From: Alphaproteobacteria bacterium
GTDB taxonomy: Bacteria; Pseudomonadota; Alphaproteobacteria; Rhizobiales; Beijerinckiaceae
DNA length: 55,260 nucleotides
Assembly (NCBI GenBank): GCA_021325385.1
Contig: JAJPHH010000104.1
Span: 1 to 55,260 of the forward strand
Reading direction: 5' to 3'
The stretch's first letter is position 1, and each line of letters opens with the position of its first letter. The notes beneath the pieces were generated by a model. It saw nothing but the letters and a program-made list of their open reading frames with translations. It did not search any database and had not been told where the DNA came from. Positions 8,493 through 17,954 of the stretch are shown piece by piece. The translations under genes were made by a program, and so were the position numbers.

Positions 8493-9791
8493 CTACACGA
8501 CCGGGACGGCCCTCGCCTGAAGCTCGGCCCACCAGGGCCGGCGGGCCGACCGCGAGGCGCGCATCGGCGCGCCTTGCTTGCGGCTTCTTGCGTCGCGCGG
8601 CGCGGCGCGATTGGGCGTCGGCGGCGCGGCCTTGCGGACGACCGGCGACGGCGCCGGGCCCTTATGCCCGCGGCGATCGACCGTCGCGATCTGCAGCCGC
8701 GTCAACTTCTCGATCCCGCGCAACAGATCGCGATCCGACGGCGCGCAAAGCGAGATGGCGATCCCCTCTCGGCCTGCCCGCGCGGTGCGGCCGATGCGAT
8801 GAACATAAGCCTCCGCGACCTCCGGCAATTCGAAATTGACGACATGGGTGACGCCGTCGATGTCGATGCCGCGCGCGGCGATGTCGGTCGCGACCAAAGC
8901 CCGCGCCGCGCCGCCGCGAAAGGCGGCGAGCGCGCGCTCGCGCTGGCCTTGGCTCTTGTTGCCGTGAATGGCGAGGGCGTCGACGCCCGCCTCGTCGAGC
9001 GCCTTGGCGACGCGGTCCGCGCCGCGCTTGGTCCGCGTGAACACGATCGCGCGCGACATCGCCTGGTCTTTGAACAGTTCGACGAGCATGTCGCGCTTGC
9101 GCGGCTCATCGACCAGAATGACGCGCTGCTCGACGCGGTCGGCGGTTTTGGCCGCCGGCGTCACCGCGACCTCTATGGGATTGCGCAGCAGCTCCGCCGC
9201 AAGCCGCCTGATGTCGCTCGGCATGGTCGCCGAGAAGAAGAGGTTCTGGCGCTTCAGCGGCAAATCGCGAACGATGCGGCGGATCGGCTTGATGAAGCCG
9301 AGATCGAGCATCTGATCGACCTCGTCGAGCACGAAATATTCGACGCCCCTCAGATTGGCGACGCCATTGTCGAGATGGTCGACGAGCCGGCCGGGCGTGG
9401 CGACGAGCACGTCGAGCCCGCGCGCCAGCGCCTTGATCTGCGCGCCATGCGGCACGCCGCCAAACACGACGGCGATCGAAAGCGGCAGGCCTTGCGAAAG
9501 ATCGCGAAAGCTCTGCGCGATCTGGCTCGCCAATTCGCGCGTCGGGCTGAGGATCAGGACGCGCGCGCTTCCCTGCGGCGCGCGGCGCGGATTGGCGAGG
9601 AGACGATGAAGAATGGGAAGCGCGAAGGCTGCGGTCTTGCCGGTGCCGGTCTGAGCCACGCCGATCAGGTCGCGGCCGGCGAGGAGAGCAGGAATGGCTT
9701 GCGCTTGAATGGGCGTCGGTTTTGCGAAGCCGATCCGGCCAAGAGCGGAGACGAGCGGCGCGGCGAGGCCGAGCGCGAGGAAGTTATCCAA
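8493..9791 (-). CDS. rhlE: DEAD-box RNA helicase, RhlE type
   Basis: The product is about 432 aa if translation starts at TTG 9791 (LDNFLALGLAAPLVSALGRIGF), where the family normally begins; opening the frame to 9965 would add an odd basic stretch. Ordered motifs are PTPIQAQAIP (Q), AQTGTGKT (I), PTRELA (Ia), VATPGRL, DEVD in place of DEAD (II), SATMP (III), ARGIDI (V) and HRIGRTARAG (VI). The C-terminus is a basic Pro/Arg/Ala tail for RNA contact. The likely role is ATP-dependent RNA remodelling in ribosome assembly or mRNA decay. The start codon is the least certain point. Confidence 0.9.
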   Translation of the reverse strand: MDNFLALGLAAPLVSALGRIGFAKPTPIQAQAIPALLAGRDLIGVAQTGTGKTAAFALPILHRLLANPRRAPQGSARVLILSPTRELASQIAQSFRDLSQGLPLSIAVVFGGVPHGAQIKALARGLDVLVATPGRLVDHLDNGVANLRGVEYFVLDEVDQMLDLGFIKPIRRIVRDLPLKRQNLFFSATMPSDIRRLAAELLRNPIEVAVTPAAKTADRVEQRVILVDEPRKRDMLVELFKDQAMSRAIVFTRTKRGADRVAKALDEAGVDALAIHGNKSQGQRERALAAFRGGAARALVATDIAARGIDIDGVTHVVNFELPEVAEAYVHRIGRTARAGREGIAISLCAPSDRDLLRGIEKLTRLQIATVDRRGHKGPAPSPVVRKAAPPTPNRAAPRDARSRKQGAPMRASRSARRPWWAELQARAVPVV

Positions 9792-10071
9792 TGAACAATG
9801 CCTTTGACGAAGCCGCGCACGCGCAAGCCCTCGAGCAGCGCTCCGGCGGCTGATTTTGAGGAGACGCCCTGCGTGGTCCGGGCAATCAATGAGACGTTCG
9901 ACGCCGCACGGTAGGAGAGCCTTTTGGCCCTTCACGCAACCGATGCGCGTAGTCCCGCACGGCAATGCGCCTCAGCGGTCGGCTTCCATGTGCGGGACAC
10001 GTGACGGAATGTCAAGAACTGCGCGCCGCCTCGCCGCAATACGACTACCTATTGCGGATTCCTCTTGCCAG

Positions 10072-10086
10072 GAACACAGCATGAAC
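10072..10086 (+). promoter_or_regulatory. LexA box (GAAC-N7-GAAC)
   Basis: GAAC at 10072-10075 and GAAC at 10083-10086 are separated by 7 nt, the direct-repeat SOS box of alphaproteobacteria. It lies about 100 nt before lexA, so autoregulation is expected. A GTTC at 10094-10097 follows closely but lacks the correct spacing. Confidence 0.85.
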
Positions 10087-10184
10087 GTATAAGTCGTTCA
10101 CGATTTGTTTAACCGGCGCCGCGACATTCGGCGCGAAAGGCGAACGGTCGAGCGATTCGCTGGCCGGCAAAGGGCGAAAAGTAC

Positions 10185-10880
10185 ATGTTGACCAAGAAAC
10201 AAAGCGAATTGCTGCGCTTCATTCACGAGCGGCTGCAAGAGCAAGGAGTGCCGCCGTCTTTCGACGAAATGAAAGAGGCGCTCGATCTGCGCTCCAAGTC
10301 CGGCATTCACCGGCTGATCCTGGCGCTGGAAGAGCGCAACTTCATCCGCCGCCTGCCGAACCGCGCGCGCGCCATCGAGGTTCTCCGATTGCCCGAATCG
10401 GCGACGGTCGCTGCGCCCCGCGGCGGCAAATTCTCGCCGAGCGTGATCGAAGGCCATCTCGGCAAAGCGCGCGCAAATCGCGGCGCGGCGCAATCGGCTC
10501 CGGCTATGATTCCGATCATGGGCCGCATCGCCGCCGGCACGCCGATCTCGGCGATCCAGACGCGCACCGCCTCCATTCCGGTACCGCCGGAATTCCTGGG
10601 CGGCGGCGAACATTTCGCGCTGGAGGTGCGCGGCGATTCGATGATCGAGGCCGGCATTTTCGAGAACGACACGGTCATCATCCGCAAGCAGGACACGGCC
10701 GAGACCGGCGACATCGTCGTCGCTTTGATCGATGAAGAAGAAGCGACGCTGAAGCGGCTGCGCCGCCGCGGCGCCTCGATCGCGCTGGAAGCCGCCAATC
10801 CGGCCTATGAGACGCGCATTTTCGGCCCGGACCGCGTGCGCATCCAGGGCAAGCTGGTGAGCTTGCTCAGGAAGTACTAA
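10185..10880 (+). CDS. lexA: LexA repressor
   Basis: The product is 231 aa, normal for alphaproteobacterial LexA. An N-terminal winged helix ([21 protein letters not shown]...[23 protein letters not shown]) binds the SOS box. A linker leads to the self-cleavage site Ala117-Gly118 (GRIAAGTPI). The S24 peptidase domain has Ser152 (RGDSM) and Lys190 (EEATLKRL) as the catalytic pair. RecA-stimulated self-cleavage derepresses the SOS regulon. A GAAC-N7-GAAC box lies about 100 nt upstream. Transcription appears to be monocistronic. Confidence 0.97.
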   Translation: MLTKKQSELLRFIHERLQEQGVPPSFDEMKEALDLRSKSGIHRLILALEERNFIRRLPNRARAIEVLRLPESATVAAPRGGKFSPSVIEGHLGKARANRGAAQSAPAMIPIMGRIAAGTPISAIQTRTASIPVPPEFLGGGEHFALEVRGDSMIEAGIFENDTVIIRKQDTAETGDIVVALIDEEEATLKRLRRRGASIALEAANPAYETRIFGPDRVRIQGKLVSLLRKY

Positions 10881-10945
10881 GCGCGGCTCATCCTGTCGGA
10901 GAAACACAGCCGGTCGCAACGCTGTACGTTGCTACAGTCTTTACG

Positions 10946-11054
10946 CGTCATGCCCGGCCTTGTGCCGGGCATCCACGCCCATCCGCGAGCCCCAATGCCG
11001 AAGCTTTGTCGCAGCGCCGCCGCGTGGATGGCCGGGACAAGCCCGGCCATGACG
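10946..11054. repeat. Palindromic extragenic repeat (MPGLVPGIHA type)
   Basis: The arm CGTCATGCCCGGCCTTGTGCC at 10946 and its complement ending CATGACG at 11054 make a large imperfect inverted repeat with an internal spacer of about 40 nt. It encodes MPGLVPGIHA in one direction and a close variant in the other. I know this repeat as dispersed in many copies in Rhizobiales chromosomes; only one copy is seen here. Confidence 0.75.
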
Positions 11055-11186
11055 GGCGATGGTTGTACGAAGCGCACGCTCTCACCCATTTCGTGCGTGC
11101 TTCAATTTCCCCGATGGCCATGTGTTGACACGGGGCGGAGGGAACGCGTTCTTCCCAACTCTCGCGCCGCGCTTAAGAAATAGGAG

Positions 11187-11237
11187 GCCGGCTGGAAACG
11201 GCAACGAGGAGGCCACTCCCGCCGTTTCCAAGCCGGC
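11187..11237. other. Long hairpin, 16-bp stem
   Basis: GCCGGCTGGAAACGGC pairs with GCCGTTTCCAAGCCGGC, with one bulged base and an 18-nt loop. No gene covers it. It could be a structured RNA, a terminator or a repeat remnant. Confidence 0.45.
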
Positions 11238-11299
11238 CGACCCCACGGACCCAGGAGATGCGGCGGACCTGAGCACTCCGTAGGGTATTCTTTGAGAGG

Positions 11300-11352
11300 A
11301 TCGCTGTAACGACCTGACGACGCAACGTTACAGCGATGGCTTGCGAAAGCAA
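11300..11352. other. Perfect 12-bp inverted repeat followed by a GNRA hairpin
   Basis: ATCGCTGTAACG (11300-11311) and CGTTACAGCGAT (11326-11337) are exact complements with a 14-nt loop. TTGC-GAAA-GCAA follows at 11341-11352. Two adjacent stems suggest a structured RNA or an operator. No flanking gene is within 100 nt. Confidence 0.45.
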
Positions 11353-11381
11353 TGGTTTGATTACGGCCGCGCTTAGAAACC

Positions 11382-11401
11382 TTTTCTTTACCTAAAGAAA
11401 A
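11382..11401 (-). terminator. A/T hairpin downstream of nagZ
   Basis: TTTTCTTTA-CC-TAAAGAAAA is a perfect inverted repeat about 75 nt past the nagZ stop. On the minus strand it could end nagZ transcripts. A repeated GGTTAACGG (11404 and 11429) lies between it and the stop. Confidence 0.35.
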
Positions 11402-11476
11402 TGGGTTAACGGCCAGATTTCCGGCATGGTTAACGGGTAAGCGTCAGCGGGAAAATCGCCCGGGAGCCTCGCAGGA

Positions 11477-12490
11477 TCAGGCCGCGCGAGCGAAGGCGGC
11501 GGCGAGTTCATCGCGGGCCGCCGCCGCGTCCAACGGCGACGGCGGCCTGGAAATCGCGGCCAACGCCGCCTCGGCGCGGCGCAAGGCCAGACCGGCGAGC
11601 GGCGGCGCGGCTTTGGCGACCGCCCAGGCTTCGGCAAGGTCGCCGTTGCAATGGAGCGCGATATCGACGCCGGCTTCGAAAGCGGCTCGCGTCCGCTCTT
11701 CGAACGAGCCGCCGAGCGCCTTCATGGATAGATCGTCGGTCAAGAGCAGCCCATCGAAGCCGATCGCGCCGCGGATGATTGTCTGGACGACGATTTTGGA
11801 GGTCGTCGCCGGCCGGTCCGGATCGATCGCGCGATAGACGACATGGGCGGTCATCGCGATCGGCAAATCTTTCAAGGCGGCGAAGGGCGCGAAATCCTTT
11901 CCGGCAAGGTCGTCGCGGCTCGCCGTGACAATCGGCAGTTCGAGATGGCTGTCGACCAGGGCCCGGCCATGGCCAGGCATGTGCTTGACGACCGGCGCGA
12001 CCGCGCCGGCCAGCAGCCCTTCGGCGACCGCGCGGCCGAATTCGGCGGCCCGAGCCGGATCGCTCGAGAAGGCGCGCGAGCCGATCACGGAATGCGCGCC
12101 CTCATAGGCGAGGTCGAGCACCGGCGCGCAATCGATCGTGACGCCGACCTCGCGCAAATCGTGGGCGATCAGGCGGGCTGTCAGGCGCGCCGCCTCGAGC
12201 GCCGCCTGTCTTTCGTCGATTTGCGCGTCGAAACTGGCGGCGCTCGGATAGGCCGGCCAGTGCGGCGGCGCCATGCGCTGCACCCGGCCGCCCTCCTGGT
12301 CGATCAGAACCGGCGCGTCGGACCGGCCGACAAGCTCGCGAAAGCTCTGCGTCAGCCGGCGCATCTGGGCCGGGTCAGCCACGTTGCGTTTGAAGAGAAT
12401 CAAGCCCCAGGGCTGAGTCGCGGCGATGAAGTGGCGCTCGTCGCCGGTCAGCGCGACGCCCGCGCAGCCGCAGATGAAGGCCTTCGCCAT
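11477..12490 (-). CDS. nagZ: Beta-N-acetylhexosaminidase (GH3)
   Basis: The product is 337 aa. It removes GlcNAc from anhydro-muropeptides in cytoplasmic peptidoglycan recycling. Hallmarks are VLIDQEGGRVQRM (61-73), the GH3 signature KHMPGHG (169-175) with DSHLELP carrying the general-acid His-Asp loop, and TDDLSMKAL with the nucleophile Asp near 252. There is no signal peptide, as expected for NagZ. The start overlaps no neighbour; the SPOR gene ends 27 nt upstream on the same strand, so the two are probably co-transcribed. Confidence 0.95.
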   Translation of the reverse strand: MAKAFICGCAGVALTGDERHFIAATQPWGLILFKRNVADPAQMRRLTQSFRELVGRSDAPVLIDQEGGRVQRMAPPHWPAYPSAASFDAQIDERQAALEAARLTARLIAHDLREVGVTIDCAPVLDLAYEGAHSVIGSRAFSSDPARAAEFGRAVAEGLLAGAVAPVVKHMPGHGRALVDSHLELPIVTASRDDLAGKDFAPFAALKDLPIAMTAHVVYRAIDPDRPATTSKIVVQTIIRGAIGFDGLLLTDDLSMKALGGSFEERTRAAFEAGVDIALHCNGDLAEAWAVAKAAPPLAGLALRRAEAALAAISRPPSPLDAAAARDELAAAFARAA

Positions 12491-12517
12491 GCCCGTTCCC
12501 CGGCGGCCGCGCCTCGC

Positions 12518-14404
12518 TTATTCCCGTGCGAGGAAGCAGGCGCCGCCCGCCGCTTTCAGCTTCTCGCAGAGGTTGACCGCGGCCGCGCGGGAAAGGCCGA
12601 CGACGCGCACGCGGTAGACGGTCTTGTCTTTCACCGACGCTGCATGAATCACCGGCTGCAGACTGCCGAGCTCGCTCGCGTATTTGGACTGAAGCCGGGC
12701 AGAGACGCTCCGCGCCTCCGCCTCGGTGCGGGGCGCGGCGAGTTGGACGGCGAAACCGCCGCCCTCGGCCGGCGCCGAGGCGGTCGCGGCGGCCGAAGCC
12801 GTCCGCACAGGCGCGGCCTGGGCCGGCGGCACGGCCGCATTGTCCTGCCCATGGACGATGCCGCGCAAAGCGTCGAAGAGCGAGGACGGCCCGGAACTCT
12901 CCTGACTCGGCGCAGGGGCCTGCGGCGGCGCAGCTTCGGCCGCGGGCGGGGCTGTCTCGGCCGCCGCCACACGCGTCGGCTCATGTTTCCGCGGCTTAGG
13001 CTCCGGCTTGGGCTCTGGCGCGGCTGGCGACGGCGCCTCGGGCGGCTGGCCGGTCGTCGCCGCGGTCGTGTCGGTCTTCGGAACCGGCACGCGGGCGGTC
13101 GTTTTGCCGGAGAGCTTTGTCGGCAGATCGAGCTTCGGCGTCGCCGGCTCGGCCGTGGAGGCGTCGAAAGCCGGCCGCGGGACCGGCGTCGGCGGATTGA
13201 CGGGGAGGTTCGGCGGTTCGACCGGCTGATCGGCTTGGTCGGCCTGTTGCGGCGCGGCGAGGACGGAGCCGTCTGGACCGACAGAGACCGTCTTGACCCG
13301 TTTGGGCTCCGGGAACGGAGCCGGCGGGGGCGCCGGGGCCGCGGCGGGTCCGATCGTGCCGCCGCCCGGCGTGATCGCGGCGCCGTCGGTCGGCGCGACG
13401 GGCGAGGCGATCGTCGGGGCAATGGCCCGCGCAGGCGGCGGATTCGACGGAGCGGAGGCGACAGCCGGCGCGGGCTCGGCGGCGCCATGAGCGGCGGCAG
13501 GGGTCGGCTGCATCGCAGCCGTATCCGCCGCGGACGACGGGGAAGGCGCGGCGGCGCTGTTGGCCGCGGCCGGCGCGGGCGCCGGCGGAGCGCCCGGCGG
13601 CGGCGCGGCGACGACGACCAGCGGCGCGGCGGCGATCGTCGGCGCATTGGCGGGCGGCGCTTCGGCGTGAGCGTCGGCGGCGGCTTGCGCCCTCGCCCGC
13701 TCGTTGAGATCGACCGGCTGCTCCTCGTGCGACACGACCGTCGCAGGCGTCGGCTGCTTCCCCTGCTCTTCCTTGCCAATGAGCGAGGAGATGTCGTTGG
13801 GCGACGAGACCGTTTCCTGCGAGGGCGGCTGGACCTTGGTCGGTCCGGCGGCGGCCATGATCAGCGGCGGCGCTTTCGCGGTCAGGCCGGGTACGCCGCC
13901 GCGATAGGCCCAGGCGCCCGCCCCGCCGGCGACGCCGATGACGATTAGCGCGGCGATCGGCCAAATCTTTCGCGGCGCTTGCGCCCCTTCGCCGAAGCTC
14001 CGGGCGGGCGCCGCGCCAAGCGCCGACTGCGCAGCCGGCTCGACATAGGGCGGCGGCTCGACCGAAAGCGGCGGCGGCGGGTTCGGCGCAGCATGGCCGC
14101 CGCCGAAATCGACATTCACGACTCGGCCGAAAGCGTTCTCGACCCGCGGCGCGGCGCGAAGCGGCGGCGGCGCAGGCGCGGCTTCTGCAACCGGCGCCGG
14201 CGGCGGCGCCGGCGCAGGCTCGGGTTCCGGCTTGGCCTGCTCGGCCGCTTCTGGCTTGACGGGCGGCTCTTCCGCGCCGAGCAAGCGGGCGAGTTCGGCG
14301 AGCGGATCGTCGGCAACCGCGCCCAACGGGCCCGTCGCCCGAAGCCGCCGCTCGAATTCGTCGATATTGACGGACGGGGTCGCGCGCAGCGCGGTCTCGC
14401 TCAT
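12518..14404 (-). CDS. SPOR-domain cell-envelope protein
   Basis: The product is 628 aa. A cytoplasmic Pro/Ala/Glu-rich N-terminus leads to one membrane span (about 147-167, WPIAALIVIGVAGGAGAWAY), then a very long low-complexity Pro/Ala periplasmic region. It ends in an 80-residue SPOR domain (GGFAVQLAAPRTEAEARSVS...CFLARE) that binds denuded glycan strands at the septum. Members act in division or glycan remodelling. It sits between argS and nagZ, as in many alphaproteobacteria, and all three are on the minus strand with short gaps. GC-rich repetition leaves long open frames on all other strands, which are not genes. Confidence 0.9.
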   Translation of the reverse strand: MSETALRATPSVNIDEFERRLRATGPLGAVADDPLAELARLLGAEEPPVKPEAAEQAKPEPEPAPAPPPAPVAEAAPAPPPLRAAPRVENAFGRVVNVDFGGGHAAPNPPPPLSVEPPPYVEPAAQSALGAAPARSFGEGAQAPRKIWPIAALIVIGVAGGAGAWAYRGGVPGLTAKAPPLIMAAAGPTKVQPPSQETVSSPNDISSLIGKEEQGKQPTPATVVSHEEQPVDLNERARAQAAADAHAEAPPANAPTIAAAPLVVVAAPPPGAPPAPAPAAANSAAAPSPSSAADTAAMQPTPAAAHGAAEPAPAVASAPSNPPPARAIAPTIASPVAPTDGAAITPGGGTIGPAAAPAPPPAPFPEPKRVKTVSVGPDGSVLAAPQQADQADQPVEPPNLPVNPPTPVPRPAFDASTAEPATPKLDLPTKLSGKTTARVPVPKTDTTAATTGQPPEAPSPAAPEPKPEPKPRKHEPTRVAAAETAPPAAEAAPPQAPAPSQESSGPSSLFDALRGIVHGQDNAAVPPAQAAPVRTASAAATASAPAEGGGFAVQLAAPRTEAEARSVSARLQSKYASELGSLQPVIHAASVKDKTVYRVRVVGLSRAAAVNLCEKLKAAGGACFLARE

Positions 14405-14450
14405 CCAAAGTCCTCTTCAGTTACGCTCGCCGCCTTATGCCGCTTTTCGC

Positions 14451-16223
14451 TTAGCGCATCTCCTCGGGCGCGCTGACCCCAAGCAGCGCGAGGCCCGACG
14501 ATAGAACAATCGTCACCGAAAGCGCCAACGCTATACGCGCATTGGTTAAATCTCTGCTCGTTTCATTAACGAAACGCAAATGCGGCATATCTTTGCCTCG
14601 GTTCCAGTGGGCGTGCAGCGCCGTCGCTAGATCATGCAAGAAAAAGGCGATTCGATGAGGCTCGCGCGCCGCGGCGGCTTGTTCGACCACGCGCGGATAT
14701 TGCGCAATCAGCCGCAGGATCGCGCGCTCGCCTTCGTCCGTCAGCAAAGCGAGGTCGGCGGCCGCCATCGCAGCGGGGGAGGCGTCGAAACCAGGAAAGG
14801 CCGCGCGCGCCTGACGCAGCACGCTGCGGCCGCGCGCATGCGCGTATTGGACATAGAAGACCGGATTGTCCTGGCTCTGCTCGATGACCTTGGCGAGATC
14901 GAAATCGAGCGGCGCGTCGTTCCGGCGGGTCAGCATCATGAAACGAACCGCGTCGACGCCGACTTCGTCCACGACCTCACGTAAGGTGACGAAGTCCCCG
15001 GCCCGTTTCGACATTTTGACCGGCTCGCCGGCTCGCATCAGGCGCACGAGCTGGCACAGGCGCACATCGAGCGTCGCCTTGCCGCCCGAGACCGCCGCCA
15101 CCGCCGCCTGCATGCGTTTGACATAGCCGCCGTGATCTGCGCCCCAGACGTCGATCAAGGTGCGGAAGCCGCGGTCGACCTTGTCTTTGTGATAGGCGAT
15201 GTCGGCGGCGAAATACGTGTAGCCGCCGTCCGACTTGATCAGCGGACGGTCGACGTCGTCGCCGAAATCGGTCGAGCGGAACAAGGTCTGCTCGCGATCC
15301 TCCCAATCTTCGACCGGCGCGCCTTTCGGCGGCGGCAGGCGGCCGAGATAGACGATGCCGCGCGCCTTCAAATCGTCGATCGTCTCGCGCACGCGGTCGG
15401 GGCCGCCGTCGGCGCCGGTCAGCGCGCGCTCGGACGAGAATACGTCGTGGCGGACATTGAGCGCGGCGAGATCGTCGCGGATCATCGCCATCATCGCGTC
15501 GGTAGACTTGCGGCGGACGATCGGCAGCCATTCGGCTTCAGGTTTTTCTTTAAGAGCCGCGCCGAACTCTTTGGCTAGAGCCGCGCCGACCGGGACGAGA
15601 TAATCGCCGGGGTAAAGCCCGTCCGGAATCTCCCCGATCGCCTCGCCAAGCGCTTCGCGATAGCGCAGGAAGGCCGAGCGGGCGAGGACGTCGACCTGCG
15701 CGCCGGCGTCGTTGATATAATATTCGCGCGTCACTTTCCGGCCGGCGAAGCTCAGGAGATTGGCGAGCGCGTCGCCGAAGACCGCGCCGCGGGCGTGGCC
15801 GACATGCATCGGCCCGGTCGGATTGGCGCTGACATATTCGACATTGACCGGCTCTCCGGCCGGCGCGCCGGCGCCGAATGCGGGCCCCTCGCTCAGAACC
15901 GAGCGCAGCACGCCCTCGAAAACCTGCGGCCTCAGGCGAATATTGATGAAGCCCGGCCCGGCGACTTCCGCCTGATCGACGTCGTCTTGCTCGGCGAGCC
16001 ACGCGGCGATCTCGGTCGCCAACTGGCGCGGATTCATCCCCGCCGCCTTCGCCTCCTTGGCGAAGACCATGGCGGCGTTGGTCGAAAGATCGCCATGCGC
16101 CGCTTCGCGCGGCGGCTCGACCGTGAAGCGGCCGAGGTCGAGCGGCTGCGGCAGACGCCCGGACGTCGCAATCTCTTCGAGCAGCATCGCAATGCGCCGC
16201 TGGAAATCGACGAAAATATTCAT
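14451..16223 (-). CDS. argS: Arginyl-tRNA synthetase
   Basis: The product is 590 aa, the family length. It charges tRNA-Arg in the cytoplasm. The Arg-RS N-terminal additional domain ([17 protein letters not shown]...) precedes the class I core with [19 protein letters not shown] (HIGH motif as HVGH, 140-143). A KMSKR-type loop ([12 protein letters not shown]) and the alpha-helical anticodon-binding domain ending [16 protein letters not shown] follow. It is placed with the dGTPase gene 27 nt upstream on the same strand, an order common in alphaproteobacteria. Confidence 0.98.
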   Translation of the reverse strand: MNIFVDFQRRIAMLLEEIATSGRLPQPLDLGRFTVEPPREAAHGDLSTNAAMVFAKEAKAAGMNPRQLATEIAAWLAEQDDVDQAEVAGPGFINIRLRPQVFEGVLRSVLSEGPAFGAGAPAGEPVNVEYVSANPTGPMHVGHARGAVFGDALANLLSFAGRKVTREYYINDAGAQVDVLARSAFLRYREALGEAIGEIPDGLYPGDYLVPVGAALAKEFGAALKEKPEAEWLPIVRRKSTDAMMAMIRDDLAALNVRHDVFSSERALTGADGGPDRVRETIDDLKARGIVYLGRLPPPKGAPVEDWEDREQTLFRSTDFGDDVDRPLIKSDGGYTYFAADIAYHKDKVDRGFRTLIDVWGADHGGYVKRMQAAVAAVSGGKATLDVRLCQLVRLMRAGEPVKMSKRAGDFVTLREVVDEVGVDAVRFMMLTRRNDAPLDFDLAKVIEQSQDNPVFYVQYAHARGRSVLRQARAAFPGFDASPAAMAAADLALLTDEGERAILRLIAQYPRVVEQAAAAREPHRIAFFLHDLATALHAHWNRGKDMPHLRFVNETSRDLTNARIALALSVTIVLSSGLALLGVSAPEEMR

Positions 16224-16250
16224 GAACCCTCTTTGGGAAAGAGGGCCGCT

Positions 16251-17468
16251 CTATCGCAAGTCCGGGGCCTCGTCAAAAAGCCGGCGATGCTCAGCGATGG
16301 CGTAGCGGTCGGTCATGCCGGCAATGTAGTCGGCGACGGCGCGCGCCCTGCCCGCTTCGCCGTCGCGCGCCTCCGCTTCGGAGGTCAATTGGGCCCATTC
16401 GGCCGGCATCCTGGCCGGCTCGGCGAAGAACGCCGCAAACAGCCGGCGAACGACCCGATCGGCCTTCTCGCGAACCCGCGCGACGCTCGGATGGCGGTAC
16501 ATATGAACGAAGAGAAAAGTCTTGATCGCCTCCGCCGCCGCGGCGAGGGCCGGCGAGAATCCGACCAGCGTTCCGCCCGCGTCGCGGACCTCGTCGAGCG
16601 AGGCGACGCCGGCGCTCGCGAGGCGACGCCGGCTTTCGCCGATCGCGTCCTCGATGAACCGCGTCACCAGCCGCCGGCTGAGTTCGTGAATCACGCGGTT
16701 GGTCTCGAGGCCCGGATAGAGGCGGTCGATCTCGTCAAGCAAAGCGGCGATGAACGGCGTCGCGCGAATCGTCGCCAGGTCGAAGAGGCCGGCGCGCAGG
16801 CCGTCGTCGACGTCATGGGCGTCATAGGCGATGTCGTCGGCCAGCGCGGCGGCTTGCGCTTCGAGGCTGGCGAAGCGGGCCAGCGCCAAATCCTGGCGAA
16901 GGTTGTAGGCGAGGATCGCCTGCGGCGCCCCGCGCTTGCGCCAGCGGCCGAGCGGCGCGCCGGCGGCGTCGACCAACGGACCATTATGCTTCACCAGGCC
17001 TTCGATTGTTTCGAAGCTGAGATTGAGCCCGTCGAAATCGGCGTAACGGCGCTCGAGCTCGGTGACGATCTTCAACCCGTGGCTGTTGTGATCGAAGCCG
17101 CCGTAAGGCGAAAGGCAATCGTCGAGCGCGTCTTCGCCGGTATGGCCGAAAGGCGTGTGGCCGAGATCGTGGCCAAGCGCCACCGCCTCGGCAAGATCTT
17201 CGTCGAGCCGCAGCGCGCGGGCCAGGGCGCGGGCGATCTGGCCGACTTCGATCGTATGGGTGAGGCGGGTCCGGAAATGGTCGCCCTCGTGGTAGACGAA
17301 GACCTGCGTCTTGTGCGCCAGCCGGCGGAAGGCGGTCGAGTGGATGATGCGGTCGCGGTCGCGCTGAAAGTCGGTGCGGGTCGGCGACGGCGGCTCCGGG
17401 AAGAGCCGTCCGCGCGAAGCGGCAGGATCGGCCGCATAGGGCGCCCGACCGCCCGAAGACCCGTCCAT
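16251..17468 (-). CDS. dGTP triphosphohydrolase-like HD protein
   Basis: The product is 405 aa from ATG 17468, preceded by GGGGAAGG; the in-frame TTG at 17486 is less likely. It should hydrolyse dNTPs to deoxynucleosides and triphosphate. Key segments are [22 protein letters not shown], the HD metal site [14 protein letters not shown]...[18 protein letters not shown], and [17 protein letters not shown] with further metal ligands. Family members control nucleotide pools. It is divergent from the Fe-S carrier gene at 17560 and shares that intergenic promoter region. Confidence 0.93.
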   Translation of the reverse strand: MDGSSGGRAPYAADPAASRGRLFPEPPSPTRTDFQRDRDRIIHSTAFRRLAHKTQVFVYHEGDHFRTRLTHTIEVGQIARALARALRLDEDLAEAVALGHDLGHTPFGHTGEDALDDCLSPYGGFDHNSHGLKIVTELERRYADFDGLNLSFETIEGLVKHNGPLVDAAGAPLGRWRKRGAPQAILAYNLRQDLALARFASLEAQAAALADDIAYDAHDVDDGLRAGLFDLATIRATPFIAALLDEIDRLYPGLETNRVIHELSRRLVTRFIEDAIGESRRRLASAGVASLDEVRDAGGTLVGFSPALAAAAEAIKTFLFVHMYRHPSVARVREKADRVVRRLFAAFFAEPARMPAEWAQLTSEAEARDGEAGRARAVADYIAGMTDRYAIAEHRRLFDEAPDLR

Positions 17469-17559
17469 CGCCTTCCCCAACGCCAATTGAAGCTCGAACG
17501 CCCTGAGCCTATCTTAACGGCTTACGGCCCTGATAAAGCGCTTTAAAAGGTTGTGATCG

Positions 17560-17910
17560 ATGGATTCAATCGCCGAGCCGAAAGCCGCGCCTGTTTCGCT
17601 GAGCGAGAGCGCCGCTCGCCGCCTCGCTAAAATCCTGGCGCGCGAAGAGCCCGGCGCGGCCTTGCGCGTCTCGGTCAAAGGCGGCGGCTGCTCCGGTTTC
17701 CAATATTCTTTCGACATCGAAAGAAACCGCGCCGCGGACGATCTCGTCGTCGAGCGCGACGGCGCGACCATTCTCGTCGATCCGGTCTCGCTCGAATACA
17801 TGGCCGGGGCGGAGGTCGACTTCGTCGACGACCTGATGGGCCAGGCTTTCCGGGTGAAGAATCCGAACGCGGTCGCGTCTTGCGGCTGCGGGGTAAGCTT
17901 TTCGGTCTAG
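17560..17910 (+). CDS. erpA: Iron-sulfur cluster insertion protein, ErpA/IscA family
   Basis: The product is 116 aa, an A-type carrier that delivers [2Fe-2S] or [4Fe-4S] clusters to target enzymes. The three ligand cysteines are present: Cys44 (GGGCSGFQY) and Cys108 and Cys110 (ASCGCGVSF). The segment LVDPVSLEYMAGAEVDFVDDLMG is typical of the family. The symbol erpA is chosen for length and context; IscA cannot be excluded. The gene is monocistronic and convergent with the beta-helix array that starts 45 nt downstream. Confidence 0.93.
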   Translation: MDSIAEPKAAPVSLSESAARRLAKILAREEPGAALRVSVKGGGCSGFQYSFDIERNRAADDLVVERDGATILVDPVSLEYMAGAEVDFVDDLMGQAFRVKNPNAVASCGCGVSFSV

Positions 17911-17954
17911 CGCGGCGCCCGACCGCTTCTCCTTCGGCGGCGCGTCGCCAGCCG

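Noticed and set aside
10929-11183. Short frames on both strands reading MPGLVPGIHA
   Set aside because: These are translations of the palindromic repeat and not genes.
11843-13948. A 701-codon open frame antisense to nagZ and the SPOR gene
   Set aside because: The translation is Arg/Gly low-complexity that follows from the Pro/Ala-rich gene on the other strand.
15795-17546. A 583-codon open frame antisense to argS and the dGTPase gene
   Set aside because: It covers two certain genes and shows no protein family of its own.
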